From the NCBI RefSeq assembly GCF_901687125.1, contig NZ_CABFJY010000047.1:1-64000 (forward strand): a DNA stretch of 64,000 bases, written 5' to 3'. This stretch comes from Actinobacillus vicugnae. GTDB taxonomy: Bacteria; Pseudomonadota; Gammaproteobacteria; Enterobacterales; Pasteurellaceae. Positions 10,997 through 19,156 of this stretch are shown piece by piece. The notes under the pieces were generated by a model. It saw only the letters and a list, made by a program, of their open reading frames with translations. It did not search any database and had not been told where the DNA came from. The translations under genes and the position numbers were made by a program. Numbering within the stretch: the first letter of the stretch is position 1; each line of letters starts with the position of its first letter.

Positions 10997-11620
10997 ATGA
11001 ATATTCGCCTAAATCTCATTCTCCTTGTTATTGTTGCCTCGTTGGCTGGCTGGTACATGAGCCAACAAGCGCCTGAAACCAACGGTTTAGATCAATTAAT
11101 CAAGAAGGAAGGAAATCCTGATTATACGGGGAACAAAATGACAACCTCGGTTTATGATCTAAAAGGCAATCCACAATATTTTGCTCAAGCCGATGAAATC
11201 AAACGTTATGAATCTAGCGAACGCACAGAATTTTTAAAACCATTTGTTGACTTATTTGATGCCGAAACAGCACTAAAACAGTGGAAAGTGAGCGCAGATC
11301 ACGCAGAACTCACTAAAGAAAAAATGCTGAATTTATCAGGTAACGTAAAAATTGAAGCGCTTGAACCATCCTTTCGTTTACAACGCGTTGAAACCGACAA
11401 ATTAACAATCGATTTAAATACTCAAGATATTTTTACCGACAGCGCCGTAAAATCCGTAGGCTCGGGCTTTACTACTAGCGGTGTTGGGTTAAAAGGCAAT
11501 TTGAAACAACAAGTTGCCACCCTCACAAAAAACGTAAAAACTTATATTGAACCTACTGTTATTAAACAGTCTAACGAACAACAAAAATCAGAGAAGCAAT
11601 CTCCTAAGGACGTACAATGA
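10997..11620 (+). CDS. lptC: LPS export protein LptC
   Basis: 207 residues. LptC is a single-pass inner-membrane protein that hands lipopolysaccharide from LptBFG to periplasmic LptA. The ATG at 10997 is preferred: it gives a short N-terminus directly followed by one membrane helix (LNLILLVIVASLAGWYM). An in-frame extension upstream would run into the ppc terminator. The rest is the LptC-type beta-jellyroll region (ADEIKRYESSERTEF, then LTKEKMLNLSGNVKIE). Its end overlaps lptA by four bases. The kdsD and kdsC genes that precede lptC in E. coli are absent here. Confidence 0.93.
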   Translation: MNIRLNLILLVIVASLAGWYMSQQAPETNGLDQLIKKEGNPDYTGNKMTTSVYDLKGNPQYFAQADEIKRYESSERTEFLKPFVDLFDAETALKQWKVSADHAELTKEKMLNLSGNVKIEALEPSFRLQRVETDKLTIDLNTQDIFTDSAVKSVGSGFTTSGVGLKGNLKQQVATLTKNVKTYIEPTVIKQSNEQQKSEKQSPKDVQ

Positions 11621-12117
11621 AACTTGTCATGAAATCTGTTGTGCTTACTACTCTACTTGGTTTAAGTATTTCAGCACACGCACTCAAAGGCGATACCGAC
11701 CAGCCAATTAATATTGACTCAGGTAGCCAATCTCTTGATATGAATAGCAATGTGGTTGTATTTACTGATAACGTTGTGATTACCCAAGGTTCTATCAAAG
11801 TAACCGCTAATAAAGTGACCATTACTCGTCAAGAAGGTAAAAAAGAAACGCTTGATGCGACTGGCGCACCTGTGACTTTCCAACAAACATTGGACAACGG
11901 TAAACCTGTGAATGGTAAAGGTAACAGCGTACATTACGATTTAAACTCAGAGTTTTTGACACTGATTGGCAACGCTGAATTAAAACAACAAGGTAGTTTT
12001 ATCAAAGCAAGTAAAATTACTTATGATGTTAAAAAACAACAGTTAAAAGCGACGAGTGGAAATAAATCACGCGTAAAAACCGTGTTAATTCCAAATGAGT
12101 TAAACCAGAAAAAATAG
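11617..12117 (+). CDS. lptA: LPS transport periplasmic protein LptA
   Basis: 166 residues with a Sec signal peptide (cleavage after about AHA). LptA polymerises into the beta-jellyroll bridge that carries LPS across the periplasm. The OstA-type repeats are visible (KGDTDQPINIDSGSQSLDM, VVFTDNVVITQGSIKVTANKV, GNSVHYDLNSEFLTLIGNAEL). Start overlaps lptC (ATGA), with AAGGA seven bases upstream. It is eleven bases ahead of lptB. Confidence 0.95.
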   Translation: MKLVMKSVVLTTLLGLSISAHALKGDTDQPINIDSGSQSLDMNSNVVVFTDNVVITQGSIKVTANKVTITRQEGKKETLDATGAPVTFQQTLDNGKPVNGKGNSVHYDLNSEFLTLIGNAELKQQGSFIKASKITYDVKKQQLKATSGNKSRVKTVLIPNELNQKK

Positions 12118-12127
12118 TAGGTAAACC

Positions 12128-12853
12128 ATGCCAACGCTTTATGCAGAACATTTAGCAAAAAGCTATAAAAATCGCCAAGTAGTAAAAGACGTTAGCCTGA
12201 ATGTCAAAGCAGGCGAAATCGTTGGTTTGCTTGGCCCAAACGGTGCTGGTAAGACGACGACTTTCTACATGGTCGTAGGTCTTGTACGCCACGATCAAGG
12301 TAAAATAAGCATTGATGATCAGGATATTAGCGTTCTGCCAATGCACGACCGAGCGAAGCAAGGCATCGGTTATTTACCGCAAGAAGCATCCATTTTTCGC
12401 CGTTTAAGCGTATATGACAACCTTATGGCTGTGCTTCAGGTTCGTAAAGATTTAAACAATCAGCAACGCAAAGCCAGAGCGGAAGAGCTAATCAACGAAT
12501 TTCATATTACACATATTCGCGATAGCTTAGGTCAATCACTGTCAGGCGGTGAACGTCGCCGTGTAGAAATTGCTCGAGCGCTTGCGGCAAATCCACAATT
12601 TATCTTATTAGATGAACCCTTTGCAGGGGTTGATCCTATTTCGGTGATTGATATTAAAAAAATTATCGTCAATCTAAAAGAACGAGGATTAGGCGTGCTA
12701 ATTACCGACCATAACGTACGTGAAACATTAGATGTTTGTGAGCGTGCTTATATCGTAGGTAGCGGTCAAATGATCGCAAGCGGAACACCTGCTGAAGTAC
12801 TAAATAATCCTGATGTAAAACGAGTTTATTTGGGTGACCAATTTAAGCTGTAA
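12128..12853 (+). CDS. lptB: LPS export ABC transporter ATP-binding protein LptB
   Basis: 241 residues. LptB is the ATPase that powers LPS extraction from the inner membrane with LptF and LptG (not in this window). It has Walker A (GPNGAGKTT, near residue 35), the Q-loop [13 protein letters not shown], the signature LSGGERRR, Walker B FILLDEPF and the switch histidine in ITDHNVRE. It is the third gene of the lptCAB run. Confidence 0.97.
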   Translation: MPTLYAEHLAKSYKNRQVVKDVSLNVKAGEIVGLLGPNGAGKTTTFYMVVGLVRHDQGKISIDDQDISVLPMHDRAKQGIGYLPQEASIFRRLSVYDNLMAVLQVRKDLNNQQRKARAEELINEFHITHIRDSLGQSLSGGERRRVEIARALAANPQFILLDEPFAGVDPISVIDIKKIIVNLKERGLGVLITDHNVRETLDVCERAYIVGSGQMIASGTPAEVLNNPDVKRVYLGDQFKL

Positions 12854-12864
12854 TCTGTTCAAGG

Positions 12865-12890
12865 TTGAGGAAAAAACTTAGCTTCCTCAA
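12865..12890 (+). other. Intergenic hairpin between lptB and ptsN
   Basis: TTGAGGAA (12865-12872) pairs with TTCCTCAA (12883-12890) over a ten-base loop. No T run follows, so it is more likely a processing or partial-attenuation hairpin than a terminator. Confidence 0.45.
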
Positions 12891-12908
12891 GCTTTCCAGA
12901 GAAAATAT

Positions 12909-13418
12909 ATGAAATTAACAGAATTTCTAACTATCGAAAATATTCGTCAAGGCGCTTTAATTTCGAGTAAAAAACGTGCGTTGGAATTAGTCGGAAAAAT
13001 TATCGCAGAATCACTCAACAAAGATTGTGGTTGCGAGGAAAGCGAAGGACTTTGCCCGATCGAATGTTTTGGTAATTTATTTAAACGAGAAAAACTAGGC
13101 TCAACCAGTTTAAGTCACGGTGTTGCGTTGCCACACGCAAAATTACCCAGTTCATCAACACTTTCTTTAGAAAAACCTATTGCGGTATTTCTTCAGTTGG
13201 AAACGCCAATTGATTACGAAGCCGTCGATAATAAAGAAGTTGATTTAATTTATGCAGTTATGTTCCCTGAAGGCAGTTGTGAACAATACAAAGGTTGCTT
13301 GCAACACATTGCGCAACGTCTCAGCGATAAAACATTAGTAAAACAATTGCGTAGCGCAGAAAGCTCAGAAGAAATTTGGCAACTCTTTGAATACGCAGAT
13401 CTGCAAGTTAGTGAGTAA
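12909..13418 (+). CDS. ptsN: Nitrogen-type PTS IIA protein PtsN (EIIA-Ntr)
   Basis: 169 residues, a single PTS EIIA type-2 domain. EIIA-Ntr is phosphorylated by the regulatory PTS and controls potassium uptake and other processes; it moves no sugar. The phosphorylated histidine is His76 in GVALPHAK. Between the first helix and the REKLGST strand the protein has a short Cys-rich insert (Cys40, Cys42, Cys49, Cys53) that the E. coli protein lacks. In E. coli rpoN and hpf lie between lptB and ptsN; here they are missing, in line with the lack of sigma-54 in H. influenzae. rapZ follows after 15 bp. Confidence 0.93.
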   Translation: MKLTEFLTIENIRQGALISSKKRALELVGKIIAESLNKDCGCEESEGLCPIECFGNLFKREKLGSTSLSHGVALPHAKLPSSSTLSLEKPIAVFLQLETPIDYEAVDNKEVDLIYAVMFPEGSCEQYKGCLQHIAQRLSDKTLVKQLRSAESSEEIWQLFEYADLQVSE

Positions 13419-13433
13419 AATTAGAGGATATAT

Positions 13434-14300
13434 ATGGAATTGGTGATTATAAGTGGGCGCTCTGGTTCGGGGAAATCCGTAGCGCTACGAGCTTTAGAAG
13501 ATGTAGGTTATTACTGCGTAGATAATCTGCCGCTTCCGCTTATTCCTGAATTAGCATCGTTTTTAGCCAACTCTGGACGTTCTGCGGTGGTAAGTCTTGA
13601 TATCCGCAATTTGCCCGAAAACCAAGAAAGTATCGAACAGTTACTCAATCAACTTTCACAACTTACCATCAATACCAAATTGATTTTCCTTGATTGTGAA
13701 CGTAATACTCTGATCAGACGTTATAGCGATTCCCGGCGCCTACACCCTCTTTCAAATAAAGATTTATCACTTGAAAGTGCAATTGATTCAGAAAATGCAT
13801 TGCTTGAACCACTCTTTCATCAAGCAAACTATATTATTGACACCACTAACATCTCTTCGCATGAATTAGCTGAGAATTTGCGTAGCCTATTACGCGGTTC
13901 AACCGATAAAGAACTCAAAATTGTCTTTGAATCATTCGGTTTCAAATACGGCTTACCTGCCGATGCGGATTATGTTTTCGATGTGCGTTTTCTACCAAAC
14001 CCACACTGGAATCCTGAATTACGCCCAATGACAGGTTTAGAACAGCCCGTCATTGACTTTTTAGAGCGCCAAACCGAAGTACATAACTTTATCTACCATA
14101 CCCGCAATTACTTAGAAATGTGGCTACCAATGTTGGAAAAAAATAACCGTAGCTACCTCACCATTGCGATCGGTTGTACAGGCGGGAAACATCGTTCTGT
14201 ATTTGTGGCTGAACAATTGGCCAAATATTTCCAAAGTCGAGATAAAGATGTACAAATTCGTCATCGTAGTCTCGAAAAACATCATCGAAAACCATGTTAA
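13434..14300 (+). CDS. rapZ: RNase adapter protein RapZ
   Basis: 288 residues. RapZ binds the small RNA GlmZ and glucosamine-6-phosphate and directs RNase E, so controlling glmS. Walker A is GRSGSGKS at residues 8-15; further signatures are the [10 protein letters not shown] stretch and the basic C-terminal end [11 protein letters not shown]...[10 protein letters not shown] that binds RNA. It is the last gene of the lpt-ptsN block. Confidence 0.95.
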   Translation: MELVIISGRSGSGKSVALRALEDVGYYCVDNLPLPLIPELASFLANSGRSAVVSLDIRNLPENQESIEQLLNQLSQLTINTKLIFLDCERNTLIRRYSDSRRLHPLSNKDLSLESAIDSENALLEPLFHQANYIIDTTNISSHELAENLRSLLRGSTDKELKIVFESFGFKYGLPADADYVFDVRFLPNPHWNPELRPMTGLEQPVIDFLERQTEVHNFIYHTRNYLEMWLPMLEKNNRSYLTIAIGCTGGKHRSVFVAEQLAKYFQSRDKDVQIRHRSLEKHHRKPC

Positions 14301-14303
14301 TCC

Positions 14304-14357
14304 AAGCGGTCAATTTTTCTTAGAATTTTGCAAATTTTTCAGAAAAATCGACCGCTT
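14304..14357 (+). terminator. Inverted uptake-signal pair after rapZ, likely terminator
   Basis: AAGCGGTC (14304-14311) and GACCGCTT (14350-14357) are opposed, and the sequence between (AATTTTTC...GAAAAAT) also pairs, giving a long imperfect stem. No clean T run follows, so it may act weakly or as an uptake signal only. Confidence 0.55.
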
Positions 14358-14408
14358 GCAGTTTATTAGCGAACCCCAAATACAACACAATTTCTTACAT
14401 TTCACACT

Positions 14409-15590
14409 ATGAAATCAGCAGATATTATTATTATCGGTGGCGGTATGGTTGGGCTTGCGTTGGCAGGCCTTTTAAAAGATACCGCATGCCAAATTAAAAT
14501 TATTGAGAAACAAGCTCCAAGCTTAACAGACAGCTATTCCAATCGAGTGAGTGCAATTAATGCAACCAGTGAACAAATGCTCCGCCAAATTGGTGCTTTT
14601 GAACGTATCGCAAGCGATCGCCTCTCCCCTTATCAACAAATGTTAGTGTGGGAAAAAGACAGTTTCGCCAGAATTCATTTTGATAATCAACAGTTGGCAA
14701 TCCAACAATTAGGTGTAGACCAGCTCGGTTTTATCATTGAAAATAACCGCATTCAGCATGCGCTTTGGCAACAAGTAAACCAACAAGAAAATGCTGAAAT
14801 TATTTTGGCTAACGCTCAAACTATTGGTGTTAATGAAACAGGAGCATTTTTAACCTTAGACAATGGCGAAACGCTTTCAGCTAAATTAGTTATCGCCGCC
14901 GATGGGGCAAATTCATGGCTTCGCCAACAAGCGAATATTCCAGTAACGAGCAAAGATTATCAACATAATGCGCTGGTTTGTAATGTAAAAACAGCCGAAC
15001 CGCATCAATTAATTGCCCGTCAAATTTTCTCGCCTGATAGCATTTTGGCGTTTTTACCGCTCGCCGATGAGCAATATTGTTCAATTGTTTGGTCTTTACC
15101 ACCAGAGCAAGCAAAAACGCTAGTCAATTGTGATGAACAACAATTTAATCGAGCGCTGACTATTGCATTTGACAACCAACTTGGATTAGTTGAATTGCAA
15201 AGTGAACGGGCAATTTACCCGCTTGTTGCCCGCTATGCACGTGATTTTGCACAAAATCGTATCGCACTTATTGGTGATGCAGCACATACGATTCATCCAC
15301 TGGCTGGTTTGGGAGTTAATTTAGGTTTTGCTGATGCCATCATGCTTGCGCAAGAAATTCAGTACCATTTGGCAAACGGTCATGATATTGGCGAATATCG
15401 TCATCTACGCCGTTTTGAACGCACTCGTAAAGCAGAAGCGAGCAAATTATTGCTGGCAATGGAAACGTTAAAACAGCTATTCCACGGCGATCACCCTTTG
15501 AAGAAATTAATTAGAGGCATTGGCTTAACTGTAACCGACCAAATTCCACAACTCAAAAAACGCTTAATTGAACAGGCAATGAACGTGTAG
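14409..15590 (+). CDS. ubiI: Ubiquinone C5-hydroxylase UbiI (VisC), FAD monooxygenase
   Basis: 393 residues. It inserts the C5 hydroxyl in aerobic ubiquinone synthesis. An N-terminal dinucleotide-binding fold (GGGMVGLALAG), the RVSAINATSE stretch, the ADGANSWLRQQA motif and the second FAD motif GDAAHTIHPLAGLGVNLG are all present. The match around KDSFARIHFD and EPHQLIARQIF is to UbiI rather than to UbiF or UbiH. It begins after the rapZ hairpin and is followed by a lipoprotein cluster. Confidence 0.9.
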   Translation: MKSADIIIIGGGMVGLALAGLLKDTACQIKIIEKQAPSLTDSYSNRVSAINATSEQMLRQIGAFERIASDRLSPYQQMLVWEKDSFARIHFDNQQLAIQQLGVDQLGFIIENNRIQHALWQQVNQQENAEIILANAQTIGVNETGAFLTLDNGETLSAKLVIAADGANSWLRQQANIPVTSKDYQHNALVCNVKTAEPHQLIARQIFSPDSILAFLPLADEQYCSIVWSLPPEQAKTLVNCDEQQFNRALTIAFDNQLGLVELQSERAIYPLVARYARDFAQNRIALIGDAAHTIHPLAGLGVNLGFADAIMLAQEIQYHLANGHDIGEYRHLRRFERTRKAEASKLLLAMETLKQLFHGDHPLKKLIRGIGLTVTDQIPQLKKRLIEQAMNV

Positions 15591-15727
15591 ATGCTGATTA
15601 AAATTTATACGCTCGACAATGCTATACAAGATTTTACTGAACTAGGCTTTTATGTTGCTGTCTATTATCGGTACAATAAACGCCCTTTCAGAAGGGTACT
15701 TTTAATCTTACTTTTTAAGGAATACTA

Positions 15728-16207
15728 ATGAAAAAATTAACAACCATTGGTGCGGTAGCACTCTTAGCATTTAGCGTAACGGCATGTAACAAAGCAGATC
15801 CTGCAGCAGATTACAAAAAATTCCAAGAATGGTACCAAGTTCAAGAACAATCTCAAGCAGCAGCACAAGCTGAGTTCCAAAAACAATTAACTGAAGTGAT
15901 GGGTCAAGCTGAAAAAGATCCTAAAGCATTAGAAACAGTATTAAATAACTTCGCTGGTAAAGTTCAAGAAACATTAAAAAGCTTAGATGCTATTGATGTA
16001 AAAAGCGAAGAAATTAAAGCATTAAAAGATAAAACTAAAGCAGTTTTAGGTTTATCAAATGAAGTACTTTCAGATCAAGTAAAAGTAATGGCGGCTCCAA
16101 CTGCTGAAGCACAACAAGCAATTCAAGCAAAAGCAGAGAAATTAAACCAAGCAGCTCAAGATCTTCAAAAATTACAAGCTGAATTAAAAGCAAAATTTAC
16201 TAAATAA
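15728..16207 (+). CDS. Small lipoprotein, first of three paralogues
   Basis: 159 residues. A signal peptide ends in a lipobox (FSVTAC, lipidated Cys20). The mature part is highly helical, rich in Lys, Gln, Ala and Glu, and starts with DYKKFQEWYQVQEQSQ, a segment shared with the next gene; a second shared block is LDAIDVKSEEIKALKDK. I do not recognise the family. It is likely an abundant periplasm-facing or surface lipoprotein: the codons are strongly biased to AAA, GAA and TTA, and it has a good ribosome site (AAGGA). It is followed by its own terminator. Confidence 0.85.
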   Translation: MKKLTTIGAVALLAFSVTACNKADPAADYKKFQEWYQVQEQSQAAAQAEFQKQLTEVMGQAEKDPKALETVLNNFAGKVQETLKSLDAIDVKSEEIKALKDKTKAVLGLSNEVLSDQVKVMAAPTAEAQQAIQAKAEKLNQAAQDLQKLQAELKAKFTK

Positions 16208-16247
16208 TTCACAGCTAAATAACCTAGGGGAAATCCCTTAAAGTTTT

Positions 16248-16278
16248 AAAGGTTAGTGTAAACCGCACTAACCTTTTT
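16248..16278 (+). terminator. Terminator after the first lipoprotein gene
   Basis: AAAGGTTAGTG (16248-16258) pairs with CACTAACCTTT (16266-16276), loop TAAACCG, with TTT following. Confidence 0.85.
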
Positions 16279-16298
16279 CCACATCAATAGGTAAGAAA

Positions 16299-16901
16299 AT
16301 GACTAAATTCACCAAAATTAGTGCAACTGTGTTATTCACTTTATTTTTAACCGCTTGTGATAAACCTGCAAACAAACCCTCTGAAAGCACGGTAGCACCA
16401 GCCACTCAAACAGAAGTAAAACCCGCACAGGTTGATACTGGTGCTGAAGACTACAAGAAATTCCAAGAATGGCAACAAGTTCAAGAGCAATCAATTGGCA
16501 ATGCGATTAATAACGCAGTGGAACAATTAGGCGAAAAAGCCAAAGATCCTGAAGTGATTCAAGATGCAATGAACAAAGCGATTTTGACTCAAATTGAAAG
16601 TATTCAACAAAGTGCTGCAACATTAGACATTAAAGATGCGCAAGTAAACGCACTTAAAGACAAAGCATTAGAAGCAATGGCATTAGGTGCAAAAATGATC
16701 ACAGAAAATGACAAACTTGCGAAAAACCCAACACCTGAAGCGCACAAAGCATTTAGCGAATTACAAGCGCAATTGGATAAAATTGCAACTGAAGGTCAAA
16801 AAATTGAAGCTGAATTAGCGGCTAAATATGGCCCAGCTCCAGCTCCAGCTCCAGCTCCAGCTCCAGCTCCAGCTCCAGCTCCAGCTCCAGCTCAACAATA
16901 A
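16299..16901 (+). CDS. Lipoprotein with Ala-Pro repeat tail, second of three paralogues
   Basis: 200 residues. Lipobox FLTAC (Cys20), then about 30 residues rich in Pro, Thr and Ala, then DYKKFQEWQQVQEQS and the same helical domain as the first paralogue, ending in ten Pro-Ala dipeptides encoded by ten exact copies of CCAGCT. The Pro-Ala tail would be extended and could reach through the periplasm or cell wall. Hexamer slippage would change tail length by two residues per unit without breaking the frame. Function unknown. Confidence 0.85.
   Translation: MTKFTKISATVLFTLFLTACDKPANKPSESTVAPATQTEVKPAQVDTGAEDYKKFQEWQQVQEQSIGNAINNAVEQLGEKAKDPEVIQDAMNKAILTQIESIQQSAATLDIKDAQVNALKDKALEAMALGAKMITENDKLAKNPTPEAHKAFSELQAQLDKIATEGQKIEAELAAKYGPAPAPAPAPAPAPAPAPAPAQQ
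16833..16892 (+). repeat. Ten tandem CCAGCT hexamers
   Basis: Sixty bases of perfect CCAGCT repeat inside the lipoprotein gene, encoding (Pro-Ala)10. Unit length is a multiple of three, so copy-number change alters length, not frame. Confidence 0.97.
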
Positions 16902-16910
16902 TATCTCGCA

Positions 16911-16935
16911 CGGCTAGGCTTGCCTAGCCGTTTTT
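16911..16935 (+). terminator. Terminator after the second lipoprotein gene
   Basis: CGGCTAGG (16911-16918), loop CTTG, CCTAGCCG (16923-16930), then TTTTT. Confidence 0.9.
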
Positions 16936-16958
16936 ACTCGAAAGCAAACGGCACAACA

Positions 16959-17435
16959 ATGCAACATATAATAAAAAAAACAGTTTCTTTTTTTGTTATT
17001 TTAGGTCTTATTGGCTGTAGTAGCTCACAAGAAAGTCACACGCCCCAAGCAGATTTTCAGCGTTTCCATAATTGGGACGAAGTCTATGGTAATGACTATA
17101 TTCAAGCGACCATCTTTGCCATCTACGGTTTAGATACAGCGAAAAATACCCATGCCCGTATTGAAACCATGCAAAATTATTTGGAAGAAGTCGACACGAT
17201 TCAGGCTTCGCTTAATTATCTTGATATTCAAAATGACGAAATCATACAAATCAAAAATATAGGTTTGCAAGCATTGCAACTCAGCCAAGAAACTTTTCGA
17301 GATATGATTAAATTAGAATCTCAACCGAACGATGAATTAGCTCAAGCGGTACAAGATAAAGGGAAAATCATTTCACAACTGGGAAATGAAATTACCAATC
17401 AGAAACTAAAATTAATGAAAAAATATCAACTCTAA
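16959..17435 (+). CDS. Small lipoprotein, third and most diverged paralogue
   Basis: 158 residues from ATG 16959; an earlier in-frame start at 16920 lies inside the preceding terminator and gives no signal peptide. Lipobox GLIGC (Cys20). The segment ADFQRFHNWDEVYGNDYIQ aligns with DYKKFQEWQQVQEQSIG of its neighbours, and LNYLDIQNDEIIQIKNIGLQAL with their second conserved block, so all three share one domain. No obvious ribosome-binding site stands before the start, so expression may be low. Function unknown. Confidence 0.75.
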   Translation: MQHIIKKTVSFFVILGLIGCSSSQESHTPQADFQRFHNWDEVYGNDYIQATIFAIYGLDTAKNTHARIETMQNYLEEVDTIQASLNYLDIQNDEIIQIKNIGLQALQLSQETFRDMIKLESQPNDELAQAVQDKGKIISQLGNEITNQKLKLMKKYQL

Positions 17436-17439
17436 TAGC

Positions 17440-17464
17440 AAAGGACGCACACAGGCGTCCTTTC
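17440..17464 (+). terminator. Terminator after the lipoprotein cluster
   Basis: AAAGGACGC (17440-17448), loop ACACAG, GCGTCCTTT (17455-17463). It sits between convergent genes and could serve the minus-strand ubiH too. Confidence 0.8.
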
Positions 17465-17467
17465 GTT

Positions 17468-18667
17468 TTATTGCCAACCTAATGCCTTATTCGCCACAAT
17501 TTCTCGCAATCGTTGCTGATGAGAAATGGCAAATAATCCTAAATTTCTGATTGCTTGGAGCGGTAAAAAATCGCAAGAAAATAGCGAAATTAGACCGCTT
17601 GTAAGCCCGATAATTTGAGCTTGATCTGACGCTCTTAATTGCTCAAATTGATTCAATAAAGCAAACTCACCTAAATCTTTGTCCTCTTCAAAAGCGTTCG
17701 ATAATAATTGTGCTAAAGTAAATAAATCTCTTAAACCGAGATTAAAGCCCTGCCCTGCAACAGGATGCAATAATTGTGCCGCATTTCCCACAATTGCCAG
17801 ACGGTGATGAATATGCGATTGTGCTTTTTGCAAAGTGAGCGGATAAACAAACCGTTTACTCACTCGAACAAATTTACCAAGTTTCCAGCCAAACTGTTGT
17901 TGTAAATGCGCCAGAAATGCTTGATCAGAAAGCTGAGTGAAAGCTTCTGCCTGTTTAACGCACCAAACTAGCGACATTCGGTTATCACTTAAAGGCAATA
18001 ATGCCAAAGGTCCCTGTGCGGTAAAGCGTTCAAACGCTTGCCCCTGATGTGGCTCACTGATTTCTATATTTGCAATCAAGGCTGATTGTTGGTAATCCTT
18101 AATTAATTGTGTTTCAACCCCACATTGCAAAGCAATCTGTGATTGAATACCGTCGGCTGCTACAATCAGTTGGGTGCTAAGCTGTTCGCCTGTTTGTAAA
18201 CGAAGCACCACTTCCGTTTGTGAACGTTCGAAATGGGCAATTTGGTTAGGGCAAAACCAATGAATATTCGGCTGTTGCTCAATACAAGCGGTCAAATTTT
18301 TTCCTAATTTTGCAAGTTCTACCACCACACCTAATTGCGCCAAATTTAGCTCTTCTGCCTTAAGGGTAGTTTTACCAAAGTGTCCCATATCAGACACTTG
18401 GATTTGGCGAATCGGCGTAGCAATTTGCTGAATTTGCTCCGCCAACGAAACACCAACAAGCGGTCGAATTTTGGCAAATTTTTGCAAACTCCCTTGCGCT
18501 AACGCAATGCTACGGGCATCAAATCCACCTTGCATCTCATAATTTGGCAATTGCTTTTCCACAACTGCAATACGCATTTTATGCTGTGAAAAACTACTCA
18601 GTGCCAGCGCTAACACGCAACCTGTTACCGCCCCACCAACAATCACTAGATCAAATTGCTCTGCCAT
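17468..18667 (-). CDS. ubiH: 2-octaprenyl-6-methoxyphenyl hydroxylase UbiH
   Basis: 399 residues, FAD-dependent aromatic hydroxylase of ubiquinone synthesis. N-terminal GGAVTGCVLALAL fold, the UbiH-typical GFDARSIALAQG, AADGIQSQIA, and the second FAD motif GNAAQLLHPVAGQGFNLGLRD. The ATG at 18667 is chosen because AAGAGG lies five bases before it; a GTG two codons earlier is less likely. Nine bases separate it from nudJ upstream, so the two are probably co-transcribed. With ubiI the window holds two of the three aerobic hydroxylases. Confidence 0.93.
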   Translation of the reverse strand: MAEQFDLVIVGGAVTGCVLALALSSFSQHKMRIAVVEKQLPNYEMQGGFDARSIALAQGSLQKFAKIRPLVGVSLAEQIQQIATPIRQIQVSDMGHFGKTTLKAEELNLAQLGVVVELAKLGKNLTACIEQQPNIHWFCPNQIAHFERSQTEVVLRLQTGEQLSTQLIVAADGIQSQIALQCGVETQLIKDYQQSALIANIEISEPHQGQAFERFTAQGPLALLPLSDNRMSLVWCVKQAEAFTQLSDQAFLAHLQQQFGWKLGKFVRVSKRFVYPLTLQKAQSHIHHRLAIVGNAAQLLHPVAGQGFNLGLRDLFTLAQLLSNAFEEDKDLGEFALLNQFEQLRASDQAQIIGLTSGLISLFSCDFLPLQAIRNLGLFAISHQQRLREIVANKALGWQ

Positions 18668-18676
18668 TTGCACCTC

Positions 18677-19132
18677 TTATTCAAACACTTGCAACACTTC
18701 AAGTGGATAACTTTCACCGCGCAAATAATCTTCTAACGATTGGCTCACCAAAGGATTACGTTCACACTGCCCTTCTTGCTGAATAAAGTGTTTAAACTCA
18801 CTCAAACTCAGCCAGAAACCTTGAGTAATATCGCTATCCTGCGGTGAAATCGGTAAAAAATCATCTAATTCAACAGCAAATACAAAACGCAAATAATCGG
18901 TTTGAGAACGAGGCGCATGCCATTGGTAAACCTTAATTAAACGTTGCATTTGTGCGTGAATTCCTGTTTCTTCAAACAGTTCACGGCTTGCCCCTTCCAG
19001 CAAGGACTCGTTCGCTTCCAAATGCCCTGCAGGTTGGTTTAAGGTACGTTTGCCGTATTCGATTTCTTCAACAAATAAAAATTTGCCCTTACAATGAACA
19101 ACACAGGCTAGCGTAATATGCGGTTTATGCAT
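18677..19132 (-). CDS. nudJ: Nudix phosphatase NudJ
   Basis: 151 residues. The Nudix box is complete (GHLEANESLLEGASRELFEETGI). The N-terminus PHITLACVVHCKGKFLFVEE and the later YQWHAPRSQTDYLRF are like E. coli NudJ, which hydrolyses nucleoside di- and triphosphates and thiamine pyrophosphate precursors. In E. coli nudJ is next to mnmA; here it leads a small unit with ubiH. Confidence 0.92.
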   Translation of the reverse strand: MHKPHITLACVVHCKGKFLFVEEIEYGKRTLNQPAGHLEANESLLEGASRELFEETGIHAQMQRLIKVYQWHAPRSQTDYLRFVFAVELDDFLPISPQDSDITQGFWLSLSEFKHFIQQEGQCERNPLVSQSLEDYLRGESYPLEVLQVFE

Positions 19133-19156
19133 TGAATGTCCTCATACAATTATGGA

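Noticed and set aside
16833..16892. Hexamer repeat as an on/off phase-variation switch
   Set aside because: The unit is a multiple of three bases, so slippage cannot break the frame.
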